From Beroe forskalii (Eukaryota; Ctenophora; Nuda; Beroida; Beroidae), in NCBI GenBank assembly GCA_011033025.1, contig WFMF01000019.1, positions 310,001 through 374,000 of the forward strand: a DNA stretch of 64,000 bases, read 5' to 3'. A program made the position numbers and the translations under genes. Positions 10,671-21,550 of this stretch are shown in pieces. Numbering within the stretch: the first letter of the stretch is position 1; every line of letters begins with the position of its first letter. The notes under the pieces were generated by a model. It was not told the DNA's origin. It searched no databases and was given only the letters and a program-made list of their open reading frames with translations.

Positions 10671-10879
10671 TTATCCAAAAGTTGAAAAGTAAAATCTGGG
10701 TGAACACAAAATTTCGACATTAAAGTCAACTAACCCATCAGCCTGCTCCTGACTTATATGACCATATTTCAGTTTTTCCTTCATTAGGACTTTCTTAGTC
10801 CTATGACGACGAAGATGGTCAATCCTTCCCTTCACCACCTCGCAGACACGTTTCTGAAATTGGTCCGTCACTTCAATTT
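10671..10879 (-). CDS. Antisense gene, exon 2
   Basis: Second exon of the antisense gene that begins at 18184. The minus-strand acceptor ATTTCTAG ends at 10880. The exon starts AA ATT GAA and joins exon 1 (which ends AAA G) without a frame break. It encodes a basic helical segment (RIDHLRRHRTKKVLMKEK) and ends in TAA; an AATAAA on the minus strand (10672-10667) overlaps the stop. Its 209 nt plus the 688 nt of exon 1 give exactly 299 codons. Confidence 0.7.
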
Positions 10880-10944
10880 CTAGAAATATGCAAGAATTTA
10901 ACAGAGTAAAATATCAATTAAATGATTAAATAACATTAAATACA

Positions 10945-10949
10945 AGTAT

Positions 10950-10984
<35 letters not shown>
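10945..10984. repeat. AT dinucleotide microsatellite, left part
   Basis: A run of AT repeats directly before the Penelope array. A similar run at 17383-17400 follows it, so the array entered an AT microsatellite within the antisense gene's intron. Confidence 0.85.
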
Positions 10985-10987
<3 letters not shown>

Positions 10988-10989
10988 CC

Positions 10990-11643
10990 ATGGGGCCCCA
11001 CCATGCTTGTTCTTATGCTGATGCAGCAGTGGACAAAATCATCGACCAAAAGGTCATGAATGACTCCAACCCCATGAGACACTTCATTGAGTTATGGACC
11101 AGATTCAGAGATGACATCTTCGGTGTTTGGACTGGCTCACATGAGCAGTTGATGGAATTTCATGGCTGGTTGAACTCTTTGAACCCCAAGCTGCGATTCA
11201 CCATCAACACAAGTGAAGATAGCATAGAGTATCTGGATGTTGTTGTCAGTGTAGTTGGGCAGAAACTTTGCACTGCAATGTACAGCAAACCATCAGATAC
11301 CCATGCATATCTCCTTCCTACTTCAAACCACCCTACTCACATCTGCAAGAACATCCCCAACAGTGTGATGAAGCGTGTCACGAGAAATTGCTCAGAGCAA
11401 GAAGTTAGGGATAGCACTTATGAAGAGTACAAGGAGCATCTCCTGAAAAGGGGATACTCTGAGTCTCTGATTGATGATGCTATCACTAATGCCAGAGCAA
11501 CTCCTCGTGATAAGCTGTTAGGTCTAGACAGGGAAGGGGATGAGAAGGCAACTTCTAGGAAGTTCCCTCTGATCATCAAGTTTAATCATAGACTTCCTCA
11601 GATGTCTAAGATGATCAGGAGAACCTCCACATCCTCTCTCTGA
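10990..11643 (+). pseudogene. PLE-1 copy A, C-terminal half of RT
   Basis: Starts abruptly at the RT motif AMGPHHACSYADAAVD and includes the catalytic block RFRDDIFGVW (the two Asp intact), then the thumb-like region. It matches residues about 582 onward of the copy B protein. A one-base deletion in a G run (GATCAGGAG near 11611-11616, where copy B has GATCAGGGAG) shifts the frame and ends it at 11643, just before the linker to the endonuclease. Everything N-terminal is missing, so it is a dead 5'-truncated copy. Confidence 0.85.
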
Positions 11644-11678
11644 CCCCAGAGACCTCGAAACTTTTTAATCCGGATACG

Positions 11679-12242
11679 GTGTTCACTTCCTATAAAATGG
11701 AACAGAACATATTGTCCATGATTACTAAGAACAGGTTGAAGGCCTCTAGTCCTGGGCATGGTGAGGAGAATGTTGGTGGTGGGGTCAAGGATGGGGATTC
11801 AGGCTGTTTTGGTTGTGATCAAGGGTGTACCCTCTGTCAGAATTTCCTGGTTGAATCAAAAACTTTTACTACATCAAAGACCAATCAGACTTTCAAAATC
11901 AAATCACGTATCACTTGTGATACCAAAGGCGTAATTTATTTAATAACAGACAAAATTTGTGAAGATGTATTTTATGTTGGTTACACAGAAGATAACATGA
12001 AAGTGAGGTGGAGAAATCATAAGTCGCATATAAAACAGGGCAAAAAAACATGTGAAATAGCTAGCCATTTTAGTAGATTAGGTAAAACTGCCCATAAATT
12101 AGATAAGAGCACCCAAGCAGTCTACACCTCACAGCTTAGTAGCCACCTTAGTATAGTCCTAATTGAATGTGTGGAGGAGGTCCCAGGAAAAACTAAGAAG
12201 CAGCAGCTAGAAATAAGGGAAAAATTTTGGCAAGGAGCATTG
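11679..12242 (+). pseudogene. PLE-1 copy A, GIY-YIG endonuclease part
   Basis: Frame after the copy A frameshift: a Cys-rich linker (CFGCDQGCTLCQNF), then a GIY-YIG nuclease domain with GVIYLI and VFYVGYTEDN, an Arg in VRWRNHKSHI and a downstream Glu (IECVEEV). In this copy linker and nuclease are in one frame, unlike copy B. The true C-terminus is cut off at 12242 by the retroposon at 12243-13260 and resumes at 13275. Confidence 0.8.
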
Positions 12243-13260
12243 TATTGTATTGTATTGTATTGTAGGTTCCCCAAACTCGGAAGTAAGGGGGACAGTACCC
12301 TTAAGGGCACTGCCAGCACTGGGGCCACGGGACACCACTTATAGCGACGGCAAGTTGCCACTGGTACCCACTGGGTGCTCTGGCTTTATTGGGAACAGCA
12401 TTTCAGTGACATTGGCTTGGTGAACTTCACTGAGCAATGGGGGTCCGGGTGTTAGGCCAGACAAGCCGCCTTTACTGCTGCACACTACAGTTTGAGTCAA
12501 CTATATCTCTGTCCAAAGCACAGAAAAATAGATTTACTCTCTCTGTCCACATTGCCATGGGTCGGTCAAAAAGTCATAAAGGTAAGTGAAGTTTTGATGG
12601 CATGAGCTGGGTTGCCTTCAGTATCAGGTAATTAAAAACAGTGGTACGGGTTTCATGTTAAGTGGTAGATTATCAAAATGTCAGGACCCTCCTGCTCTCC
12701 TTCCATTATTGTCTTGATTAAACTTGATTATCGTCGTCTTTTGTTGTTAGTTACTTTGTATGATTTGGTTGAAAAGGATTATCCCGGGTATTGGGTTAAC
12801 CGGTCCTTTTTCCCTTTCGGGAAGAAGGGCCGGGTGAACTGTCTCTATACACGGTTAACGTTCGAGACAGTTCCTGATCTCTAGGGGTTTATGGATCAGT
12901 TTGCATTTTAAGAGAGAAAGTACACAACGGCTGAAAGCTTTAAGAGACTGGAACCTCACTGGTAGATCTGGAGGATTTTTTAGTTCTCATCCGGCTGAAA
13001 GCACAAAGAACTATTGACTTTAAGAGGAAAGACTAATGGCTGATACAGCGCTAGTCTGTTAGGTTGCACATTGTTCTTATACTCCAAGAGCATAAGTTGG
13101 CAGCCTACTTGTTGCTTCTTGGTCTTAACGCACCATCGCTGTAGTATTAGCAAGCTAATCTACAGACTACGGCCTCGGGAGCAGCAACGAAGCTCCGTTC
13201 CAGGGAATCTCACCGATGTTCTGATTTAACGGTATGGTGCCCGAATCATCAGAACCTGGT
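12243..13260 (-). mobile_element. Retroposon inserted in PLE-1 copy A
   Basis: The 14-bp word GGCAAGGAGCATTG occurs on both sides (12229-12242 and 13261-13274), a clear target-site duplication; copy B supplies the empty site. On the minus strand the insert ends in a TACAA-type pentamer tail, so it was reverse transcribed from a minus-strand RNA. Its 1,018 bp have no convincing coding frame. It is longer than a typical SINE, so a non-autonomous LINE derivative or a retroposed noncoding transcript is likely. Source not identified. Confidence 0.85.
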
Positions 13261-13896
13261 GGCAAGGAGCATTGAAAGCTGCAAAGTTATTTGGAGGCAT
13301 TAATAAACGATAAAAATTTTTAATAGAGCATTTGCTAGGTCGCCACACAGGCCCATCCCATCACTCTGTGTAACCCAACATCCTTTTTAATTTATTGCAG
13401 ATTTTATTTTCATACCATGACAGTACCGATTGATTCATTGATTTATTCTGTACAGTATTTTTCATTTTATAGAATTCCAGAATTTGGTAATTAAATTGAT
13501 ATTGATATTGAAATTTTATATTATTATGAATTGAGACTTATGTTGAATTTTGGTAGAAATATCAATAGAGCTTAGCACAATATAACTATATTTTCAATAA
13601 ATTTGCAATTTATGATTGAATAAATTTACCAACCAATTACTTTTTTATAGGCTATGAAGACAAACTATGTCGAACATGTACCTAACTTGGAAACTATTTA
13701 AAGAAATTTGATGCGTTTCATTGCTTCCACAGTGTCAAGATTAAATTATATATCTACCTGTGGTTAGCACTCAGAAGAACTGTTGGCTGATTTTGGCTTG
13801 ATCTATTCAAACAACACCCGTGATTTCAGAATCGCCTGAGTATCTTTTATTGAGATCCAGTTACTTATTTTATTTTGACAGTTTTTCAGTTTTTAC

Positions 13897-16383
13897 ATGC
13901 AAATTGATTCTCAGAATGAGACAATTTGTACTCAAACTATTCAATTATCAGCTCAGACTCTCAGATTGAATAGACCACTTTCAGTGCTTCTAAAGCACAA
14001 AGATGTTCTTGTCTACAAGAATACTCTTTTTCGTCATAATAGATTCATGAATCAATGGAACTACATGACAACTACTATGAGTAACGGGTGCATCCCAAAA
14101 GGAATTCAGGACCAGGCAAAATTCAGAGTTAGCTTCGAGGAACCATCCATTCAGAATTTGTGCCAGAGTCTATTTCACTATGCAGCATCTAGATCTGCTG
14201 ATGCCATCAAAAGGCATCTCAAATTCCACACTGAGACCCTCCGACAAAGGGTTTACAGCCTGGATAAGGTCCTTAGGAAGAAACTCTCTCAAAACGAGCA
14301 TGTTGCCGTTATGGAAGAGATCAGCAAGCAGGTCAGCAAGGTGAATGAAGACCAGGCAAAAGTTCATGAAAAGAAATTGCAGAGGGATCAAGACATTGGA
14401 AAGAATTATGTTCAATGGCAACCTAGTCACATATTGAAAAGGAAAAACAGGAGAATTCTCCCAAAGAAAAAGAAAACAAGAATCCCTAGTCGAAAGATGG
14501 CTAGAAGGAGTATCAGAAGAACAGAGGAGACAAGAGAAACAATGGATCCTACTTGTCCTCCTCCGGTCATAAACTTGTCATCATCCAAAGTGTTGACAGA
14601 GGGTCATTTTGGTATTTTCAGAAAAGGTCCTAAGTTTGTCCCTACCCCACCGAAGGCGGATTTCTCAGAATTTAGGGAAGACTTTGGGCTTTGGAAGAAC
14701 AAACTACGGTGGGCCTACTGGCATTCAACTAAAATTATTGAAGAACGCATAGAGGAAGAAATGACAATCAAAGACCCAGAATTGGAACGGGCTGAGAAGG
14801 CTCTCATCAGGTCCAATGGTTGTCAGTTCATGGCTCCAGTGAACAAAAACCATGCATTAGAACTTTTTTTGCACAAACTGGAGGTCGGTATCAAAGAAGC
14901 TAAGGAAAGGTCAGGTTCAGGAGACAACCTTACAGCAGCAGAACGGAAAGCTCTGAATGAGATGAAAAGGTGGAAGGATGTTATCATCAGGCCATTTGAC
15001 AAAGGAGTTGGTTTTGTGGTAGATGACTTGAGCAATTATAAAAGCAGGGTCCAATCAGAAATCATGAACCCGGCTACGTACCAAGTTGTCGAAAATCCCT
15101 CCATTGCCATCAGCGAAATCCATGCTCGAATCAGCAATTGGTCTGAGGAATATAAAGAAGACTTGTCACAAGAATTGACAGACTGGATGATTGACAAGAA
15201 TGCGTCATTTGGTTATATCTACATGAATTACAAAGCCCATAAGCCAGAGAAGAACTACCCAGGTCGCTTCATAACATCAGGCTGTGGCTCTCCAACTGAG
15301 AGAATTTCAATGTGGATTGAACACCATATGAGCCCACTCATGAATCTACTCCCTTATAGGTTGAAAGATACCACACAGTTCCTCAAGATCATTAAATCCT
15401 ACAGTGAAGAAAGGGAAGAGAAGGAAAATCCTCCCCCTATTATTCTTGTCAGTTGGGACATCGAAGCCATGTACCCCAACATTGATAATGATGCTGGACT
15501 GCAAGCTTGTCGAGAACTATTTGATGAGCGAACATTCCCCATTCCCTCAACAGATTCCCTGATTGAGGCCATCAGAATCACACTGGAGGAAAACATTGCT
15601 GAATTCGATGGGTTAGTTGTAAAACAAAGAAGTGGTACAGCCATGGGGCCCCACCATGCTTGTTCTTATGCTGATGCAGCAGTGGACAAAATCATCGACC
15701 AAAAGGTCATGAATGACTCCAACCCCATGAGACACTTCATTGAGTTATGGACCAGATTCAGAGATGACATCTTCGGTGTTTGGACTGGCTCACATGAGCA
15801 GTTGATGGAATTTCATGGCTGGTTGAACTCTTTGAACCCCAAGCTGCGATTCACCATCAACACAAGTGAAGATAGCATAGAGTATCTGGATGTTGTTGTC
15901 AGTGTAGTTGGGCAGAAACTTTGCACTGCAATGTACAGCAAACCATCAGATACCCATGCATATCTCCTTCCTACTTCAAACCACCCTACTCACATCTGCA
16001 AGAACATCCCCAACAGTGTGATGAAGCGTGTCACGAGAAATTGCTCAGAGCAAGAAGTTAGGGATAGCACTTATGAAGAGTACAAGGAGCATCTCCTGAA
16101 AAGGGGATACTCTGAGTCTCTGATTGATGATGCTATCACTAATGCCAGAGCAACTCCTCGTGATAAGCTGTTAGGTCTAGACAGGGAAGGGGATGAGAAG
16201 GCAACTTCTAGGAAGTTCCCTCTGATCATCAAGTTTAATCATAGACTTCCTCAGATGTCTAAGATGATCAGGGAGAACCTCCACATCCTCTCTCTGACCC
16301 CAGAGACCTCGAAACTTTTTAATCCGGATACGGTGTTCACTTCCTATAAAATGGAACAGAACATATTGAGATATTGTCCATGA
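13897..16383 (+). CDS. PLE-1 copy B reverse transcriptase
   Basis: An 828-codon open frame of a Penelope-like reverse transcriptase. The N-terminal region has a basic Lys/Arg tract (about residues 188-210) and the PLE-typical block with LTEGHFGIFRKGPKFVPTP (about 234-252). The RT core follows: IRPFDKGVGFVV (about 368), VSWDIEAMYPNID (about 522) with the first catalytic Asp, SGTAMGPHHACSYADAA (about 580), and RFRDDIFGVW (about 616) with the paired Asp. The GIY-YIG nuclease lies in the next frame: an 8-bp duplication (ATATTGAG|ATATTG near 16366-16379) ends this frame at 16383. The RT itself looks complete. Clade uncertain, but clearly different from PLE-2. Confidence 0.9.
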   Translation: MQIDSQNETICTQTIQLSAQTLRLNRPLSVLLKHKDVLVYKNTLFRHNRFMNQWNYMTTTMSNGCIPKGIQDQAKFRVSFEEPSIQNLCQSLFHYAASRSADAIKRHLKFHTETLRQRVYSLDKVLRKKLSQNEHVAVMEEISKQVSKVNEDQAKVHEKKLQRDQDIGKNYVQWQPSHILKRKNRRILPKKKKTRIPSRKMARRSIRRTEETRETMDPTCPPPVINLSSSKVLTEGHFGIFRKGPKFVPTPPKADFSEFREDFGLWKNKLRWAYWHSTKIIEERIEEEMTIKDPELERAEKALIRSNGCQFMAPVNKNHALELFLHKLEVGIKEAKERSGSGDNLTAAERKALNEMKRWKDVIIRPFDKGVGFVVDDLSNYKSRVQSEIMNPATYQVVENPSIAISEIHARISNWSEEYKEDLSQELTDWMIDKNASFGYIYMNYKAHKPEKNYPGRFITSGCGSPTERISMWIEHHMSPLMNLLPYRLKDTTQFLKIIKSYSEEREEKENPPPIILVSWDIEAMYPNIDNDAGLQACRELFDERTFPIPSTDSLIEAIRITLEENIAEFDGLVVKQRSGTAMGPHHACSYADAAVDKIIDQKVMNDSNPMRHFIELWTRFRDDIFGVWTGSHEQLMEFHGWLNSLNPKLRFTINTSEDSIEYLDVVVSVVGQKLCTAMYSKPSDTHAYLLPTSNHPTHICKNIPNSVMKRVTRNCSEQEVRDSTYEEYKEHLLKRGYSESLIDDAITNARATPRDKLLGLDREGDEKATSRKFPLIIKFNHRLPQMSKMIRENLHILSLTPETSKLFNPDTVFTSYKMEQNILRYCP

Positions 16384-16419
16384 TTACTAAGAACAGGTTG
16401 AAGGCCTCTAGTCCTGGGC

Positions 16420-16947
16420 ATGGTGAGGAGAATGTTGGTGGTGGGGTCGAGGATGGGGATTCAGGCTGTTTTGGTTGTGATCAAGGGTGTACCCTCTGTC
16501 AGAATTTCCTGGTTGAATCAAAAACTTTTACTACATCAAAGACCAATCAGACTTTCAAAATCAAATCACGTACCTATCACTTGTGATACCAAAGGCGTAA
16601 TTTATTTAATAACAGACAAAATTTGTGAAGATGTATTTTATGTTGGTTACACAGAAGATAACATGAAAGTGAGGTGGAGAAATCATAAGTCGCATATAAA
16701 ACAGGGCAAAAAAACATGTGAAATAGCTAGCCATTTTAGTAGATTAGGTAAAACTGCCCATAAATTAGATAAGAGCACCCAAGCAGTCTACACCTCACAG
16801 CTTAGTAGCCACCTTAGTATAGTCCTAATTGAATGTGTGGAGGAGGTCCCAGGAAAAACTAAGAAGCAGCAGCTAGAAATAAGGGAAAAATTTTGGCAAG
16901 GAGCATTGAAAGCTGCAAAGTTATTTGGAGGCATTAATAAACGATAA
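16420..16947 (+). pseudogene. PLE-1 copy B, GIY-YIG endonuclease part (frame-broken)
   Basis: The nuclease (GVIYLI, VFYVGYTEDN, VRWRNHKSH) is separated from the RT by two lesions: the 8-bp duplication near 16370 and a 4-bp insertion (CACGTACCTATCAC against CACGTATCAC in copy A) near 16570 that puts linker and nuclease in different frames. The domain itself is intact to its end at 16947. In PLEs this nuclease cuts the target and primes reverse transcription. Confidence 0.85.
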
Positions 16948-17496
16948 AAATTTTTAATAGAGCATTTGCTAGGTCGCCACACAGGCCCATCCCATCACTC
17001 TGTGTAACCCAACATCCTTTTTAATTTATTGCAGATTTTATTTTCATACCATGACAGTACCGATTGATTCATTGATTTATTCTGTACAGTATTTTTCATT
17101 TTATAGAATTCCAGAATTTGGTAATTAAATTGATATTGATATTGAAATTTTATATTATTATGAATTGAGACTTATGTTGAATTTTTGGTAGAAATATCAA
17201 TAGAGCTTAGCACAATATAACTATATTTTCAATAAATTTGCAATTTATGATTGAATAAATTTACCAACCAATTACTTTTTTATAGGCTATGAAGACAAAC
17301 TATGTCGAACATGTACCTAACTTGGAAACTATTTAAAGAAATTTGATGTGTTTCATTGCTTCCACAGTGTCAAGATTAAATTATATATATATATATATAT
17401 AAGGATCAGCTCATATCAAACTATGATATGAGGTATATAATATCATATACTAAATCACAATTCCACAACGAAAATATCAAAAATCATAAAACTCAC

Positions 17497-18184
17497 CTTT
17501 ATCTTTGAGGCGGCTAATCACCTCATCATCAACCCTCTCGAAAGGTAGACACTTTGCCACCCGACGCTTCCTAAAATACTGCATTGCTACCTCCTCACAA
17601 ACACTATATAGATCCTTCCACCTCTTCCCATCACGATATCTAACTATCTCCCCTTTCACCACTACTGGCGTCCAACGTCTATGGAACACCCCACCATCAC
17701 TAGGACCGGAAAACACATCACTACCCAACTGACCACTACCTATCCCCTTCCCAACTACGATAACGTCACGTTTCCTTTTACTACCAGCCCTACAACTGTT
17801 CCTTGCTACAACCTTCTGCTTACCACTACCAACAAAGTCGCTTGCGTCCGCGCCTCCAGCAGACAAATCAGCGACCTCAGGCTGATCAGATGATCTGACA
17901 TCAGCATCTTCGTTACCGTACAGCTCCATTAATTGGTCAAACAGCTTATCACTGCTGACTTCAGCTGACACGGTCGACTCATCAAAAATGTCACCCAGAT
18001 TACACCCACCATGCTCGACAACCAAATCATCGAGCCACTCAGCACTGTCATCCAAACCCGAGCTATCGAAAACTTGGCCTATGTCACAACCCTCATTGAA
18101 AAGCTCGGGACGATAGGCCCTCAAAATAGCGTCGAGTTCTGGATCAAACTCAACAGCAGCATCTTGCCCAGTAAAAGCGTCCAT
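17497..18184 (-). CDS. Antisense gene, exon 1 (acidic, nuclear-type protein)
   Basis: Minus-strand ATG at 18182-18184 (GGAATGGACG). The first about 110 residues are strongly acidic with repeated hydrophobic pairs (FDPELDAIL, DSAEWLDDLVVEHG, SDKLFDQLMELYG), like a transactivation domain. A nuclear-localisation-like GSKRKRDV follows, then a basic domain (RRWTPVVVKG, YRDGKRWKDLYSV, YFRKRRVAKCLPFER). The exon ends at donor AAAG|GTGAGT (17496) and joins exon 2 (10879-10671) in phase for 298 aa in total. The native intron would be about 215 bp; PLE-1 has enlarged it. The frame is open upstream to 18268. A transcriptional regulator is inferred; no known family recognised. Confidence 0.7.
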
Positions 18185-18416
18185 TCCGAGATGAGGAAGA
18201 AACTTTCGAATTGCAAAATATTGAGAAATAATATTATATTCCATGAATATATATATTTTATGTTCCATGAAATGAACGATATATTACTGATGCCACGTGT
18301 TGTGAGCACCAGGTGTTTAGGAACGGAACCGCTATGTAAACATAATCACATACAGTAAACTGTAGCTTTGAATCACTCACCCGTAAAATATTATATAATA
18401 TATCATTTAGCATAGG

Positions 18417-19192
18417 ATGACACACCCCAGTGATTGGACATTTTGGAAGAAAAGGACATTTGGCATCGCAGTGTCCAGACATGAACAGGAAAGTTGTGAC
18501 TTTGCCTACAAAGATAAAGTAATAGTCATGAGGGACATTATTAGACTGCAAAACAGTCTCCCAAATACAAAAATGTCTCTGTTTGGCAGCAGCCAAAGCG
18601 GCCTCGGAACAAAGTACTCAGACATCGACGTAGTAATTCATTTAAATGATAATAATATTTCAAGAAACTTTAGCTCCATAGTAAGAAGAGTAGAAAACAC
18701 GAGCAGCACTGGATTCGGGGTAACTCTCCCCTTGAGAAGGGCGAGAATCCCCCTCATAAAGCTGCTCCATCAAGAAACAAAAATAGAAGTCGACATCACG
18801 TTCGACACCCCCTCATCCAGAAGAATAGAGGCACTGCAAAACACACGATTAATAAGGGCATACGTGAGTAACAATAAAATCATCAGAAAATTATATTTAT
18901 TCATTAAATTAATTTTTAATTATAAAGAACTATTTGAAGCAAGTAAGGGGGGACTCAGTAGTTATGCTCATAGTTTAATTGTTATATACTTCTTTATTAA
19001 TAAAATGAGAATTTCGCTTCTAGACATTAACACATTTGAAGAAAAAACGCAGGGCCAAAAGAACGGTAGACCTGCAGAAGTAGTAATTAAATATTTAAAC
19101 TTTGTTGTAGAAGAATTACCATATTTAACAGTAGATATTACAAAAATAGACCAAATTGAGGAAAAATCATATGATTATGACTTATTAGGCAA
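18417..19192 (+). CDS. Nucleotidyltransferase (Trf4/TUTase type), 5' part
   Basis: ATG at 18417, 6 nt after an acceptor-like ATCATTTAG. The Pol-beta-fold signature is MSLFGSSQSGLGTKYSDIDV, with GS and paired Asp (SDID) at about residues 62-74; the third Asp lies in KIEVDITF (about 125). The central helical domain has GGLSSYAHSLIVIYFF (about 180), close to the PAP/25A-associated motif of terminal uridylyltransferases and non-canonical poly(A) polymerases. Such enzymes add U or A to RNA 3' ends. The gene is split after 19192 by the hAT element and resumes at 27871; without insert and duplicated target the total is 334 codons with stop. Catalytic residues look intact. Confidence 0.85.
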
Positions 19193-19664
19193 TAGGGTTG
19201 GCAAAGATATAATTATATCGATAAATTATATCTATAAAATTGCAAAAATAAATTATATTTTATAGATATAAAAGTTTCAAATTATATATATAAAATTTTG
19301 TGTATCGTCATCTTCTCTTTCAGCAATTCACAACTTGCTATCCAGTCTCAATTATGAAGTAATTCGAGTGGTATCAGTACTGTACATGTTATTAGCGATC
19401 TAATTAGGGTTAACAGGGTGTTTGATATAACGAAAGCAAGGCATTGTAGGTGAAACATTATCGGTCCTGTTGTCTACTATGTGGATGCTGGGCACAATAA
19501 TGCTGTATTGAGTGGATATTCAAGGGACTGTTCTTAAAACAACAAGCCAAATGATCAGTATTTATACCTCAATGATCACGTTAGAAACAGTTTCATCACT
19601 ACTCTTTACCCTTACTTCATCGGATTACATCACTCCTCTACAGAGTACAGACTTCACTTCTACA

Positions 19665-20696
19665 ATGCCAAAGCGGAAGCAGGAGAGTCCGGTTTGGGAC
19701 CACTTTACACGGTATGAGGATGCTGGCACATGTATCTGTAATTATTGTCCAAAGAGTTATAAATTAACCACAGCAGATAATTCTTATTCGTCACTTTGGT
19801 ACCACGTGAAGAACAAGCACCCAAATCACATGAAAATGGATGCACCACCCCCACCGAAGAAAGCTCCTTTCAAGCAAGTGCCCATAACGGCAGCTTTCGT
19901 GAAGAAGAAGATGCAGGAGGAGTGGTATGCAGAGGTTATCTGTTTGGATGGATTCTCATTCAATCAAGCAGCTTCTTCAGAGCTAATCAGAGCATTCATG
20001 CAGATGAAAGGGTTTGTCCCCTATTCCTCTCACAATACAGTGAAAGCCAAAGTTTTTGATTTCTACAAACAAGCTAAAGCTGATGTTAAAGCTACCCTGC
20101 AAGCTGAGAAACAGAAAGGGGAACGATTCTCTCTCACCTTTGATGAGTACACTGGGAAGAATCGCAGATACATGTGTATCAACATACATAAGCATGGTGG
20201 TAAAAGATGGAATCTGGGATTAGTCCGAGTGTGGGGGTCACAGACTGCTGAAACACTGAAGAAGATCATCGAGATGCGACTTGACGAGTTCAACATTTCG
20301 TGGGATGACATCATTGCTGCAACAACTGATGGAGCTTCAGTTATGATGAAGTTGGGAAGATTGCTGCCATGTCATCACAATGTTTGTCTCAGTCACACAC
20401 TCCACCTGGTAGTGAATGACGTATTCTATGTCTCAGAAAAGAAAGGAAAGAATACTGGAGATTGTACTGTTGACGAGGAATCAGTCGACGAAGCTGAGCA
20501 AAATACTGATAGTGATGAGGATGACGAAGAAGAGGATGGTGACTTTGATGGAAAGATACCAACTCCAACAAATACTGCTTCTGCACTTCCATCATTGAAC
20601 TCAGTGATCGATCCTGTTGTGAAGAAGGTCCGAAAGATTGTCAACAAATTCCGGCGAAGTCCAGTGAAAAATGATGCCTTCCAGAAAGCTGTTAAG
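19665..20696 (+). pseudogene. hAT transposase, N-terminal and catalytic part
   Basis: From the ATG at 19665 the protein opens with a BED zinc finger (SPVWDHFTRYED, then CICNYCP and HVKNKHPNH supplying C2H2 ligands, about residues 8-48). The RNase-H-like core has its first Asp in FSLTFDEYTG and second in TTDGASVM, followed by CLSHTLHLVVND with the Cys/His typical of hAT. An acidic Asp/Glu stretch follows. The frame is destroyed by a 242-bp tandem duplication (20455-20696 repeated at 20697-20938): 242 is not divisible by three. An in-frame upstream ATG exists at 19512, but the BED finger starts right after 19665. Confidence 0.9.
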
Positions 20697-20938
20697 CTGG
20701 AGATTGTACTGCTGACGAGGAATCAGTCGACGAAGCTGAGCAAAATACTGATAGTGATGAGGATGACGAAGAAGAGGATGGTGACTTTGATGGAAAGATA
20801 CCAACTCCAACAAATACTGCTTCTGCACTTCCATCATTGAACTCAGTGATCGATCCTGTTGTGAAGAAGGTCCGAAAGATTGTCAACAAATTCCGGCGAA
20901 GTCCAGTGAAAAATGATGCCTTCCAGAAAGCTGTTAAA
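20455..20938 (+). repeat. 242-bp tandem duplication in the hAT gene
   Basis: Unit 1 is 20455-20696 and unit 2 is 20697-20938, nearly identical (for example TACTGTTGAC against TACTGCTGAC near the start). A truncated third unit lies at 26482-26581, beyond the TTAA element, showing at least three units before that insertion. Confidence 0.95.
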
Positions 20939-21550
20939 GGTGCACTGATGGTTTGGCGAAATTTTTTTACACCCACGTTTTATTAGCTTAAACATACATT
21001 TAGGGTATCAAATTAACATCCGGAAAGTTTCAGCGCCCAAATGTGAGGGATAGGCCCTCTAATTAGCTCATCTAATTTCAGTATATCACATCAAGCCAGC
21101 AACCCGCAATGCGCATTCCTGTGTTTACATTACGATTGTCACGTTCTGTTGTACTTCGTTGCTGTGTATAGTTACATATTATGTATCATTGACATAAAAT
21201 GGTGTGCATTATTTGTTAATTGAACCTACGTAGCCTTAAAAATGATTAAACATCAGCCATTAATTGACCTAATTAGTAATTACGCCTAACATCAATCAGC
21301 ATGTTCGTGTTACATTACAATCATCATGTTTGGTGCTGTTTACTTGCTGTGTATTCTGTGTATATTCACATCTTATTAGTTATAGCTAATACATAATTAG
21401 TACCCCAACATATGATCCAGAAACTGCATGGTCCCATAAACTACATCGATCATTAATTACCTATTTTGTGAATTGATTGAAATACCTATTGCTTCAAAGC
21501 ATAGAATCTTAATCATAATGAATAAAACACCGTAGAAGGCCGCTGATATC

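Larger units (their letters stand above)
10984..17386 (+). mobile_element. Penelope-like element 1: partial tandem array
   Basis: A 5'-truncated copy A (10986-13750, itself carrying a 1,018-bp insert) is followed directly by a fuller copy B (13751-17386) in the same orientation, both ending ...AAGATTAAATTATA. A partial upstream copy is the pseudo-LTR arrangement known for Penelope-like elements. Shared sequence is almost identical between copies. Both edges lie in AT repeats, so a target duplication cannot be measured. Confidence 0.85.
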
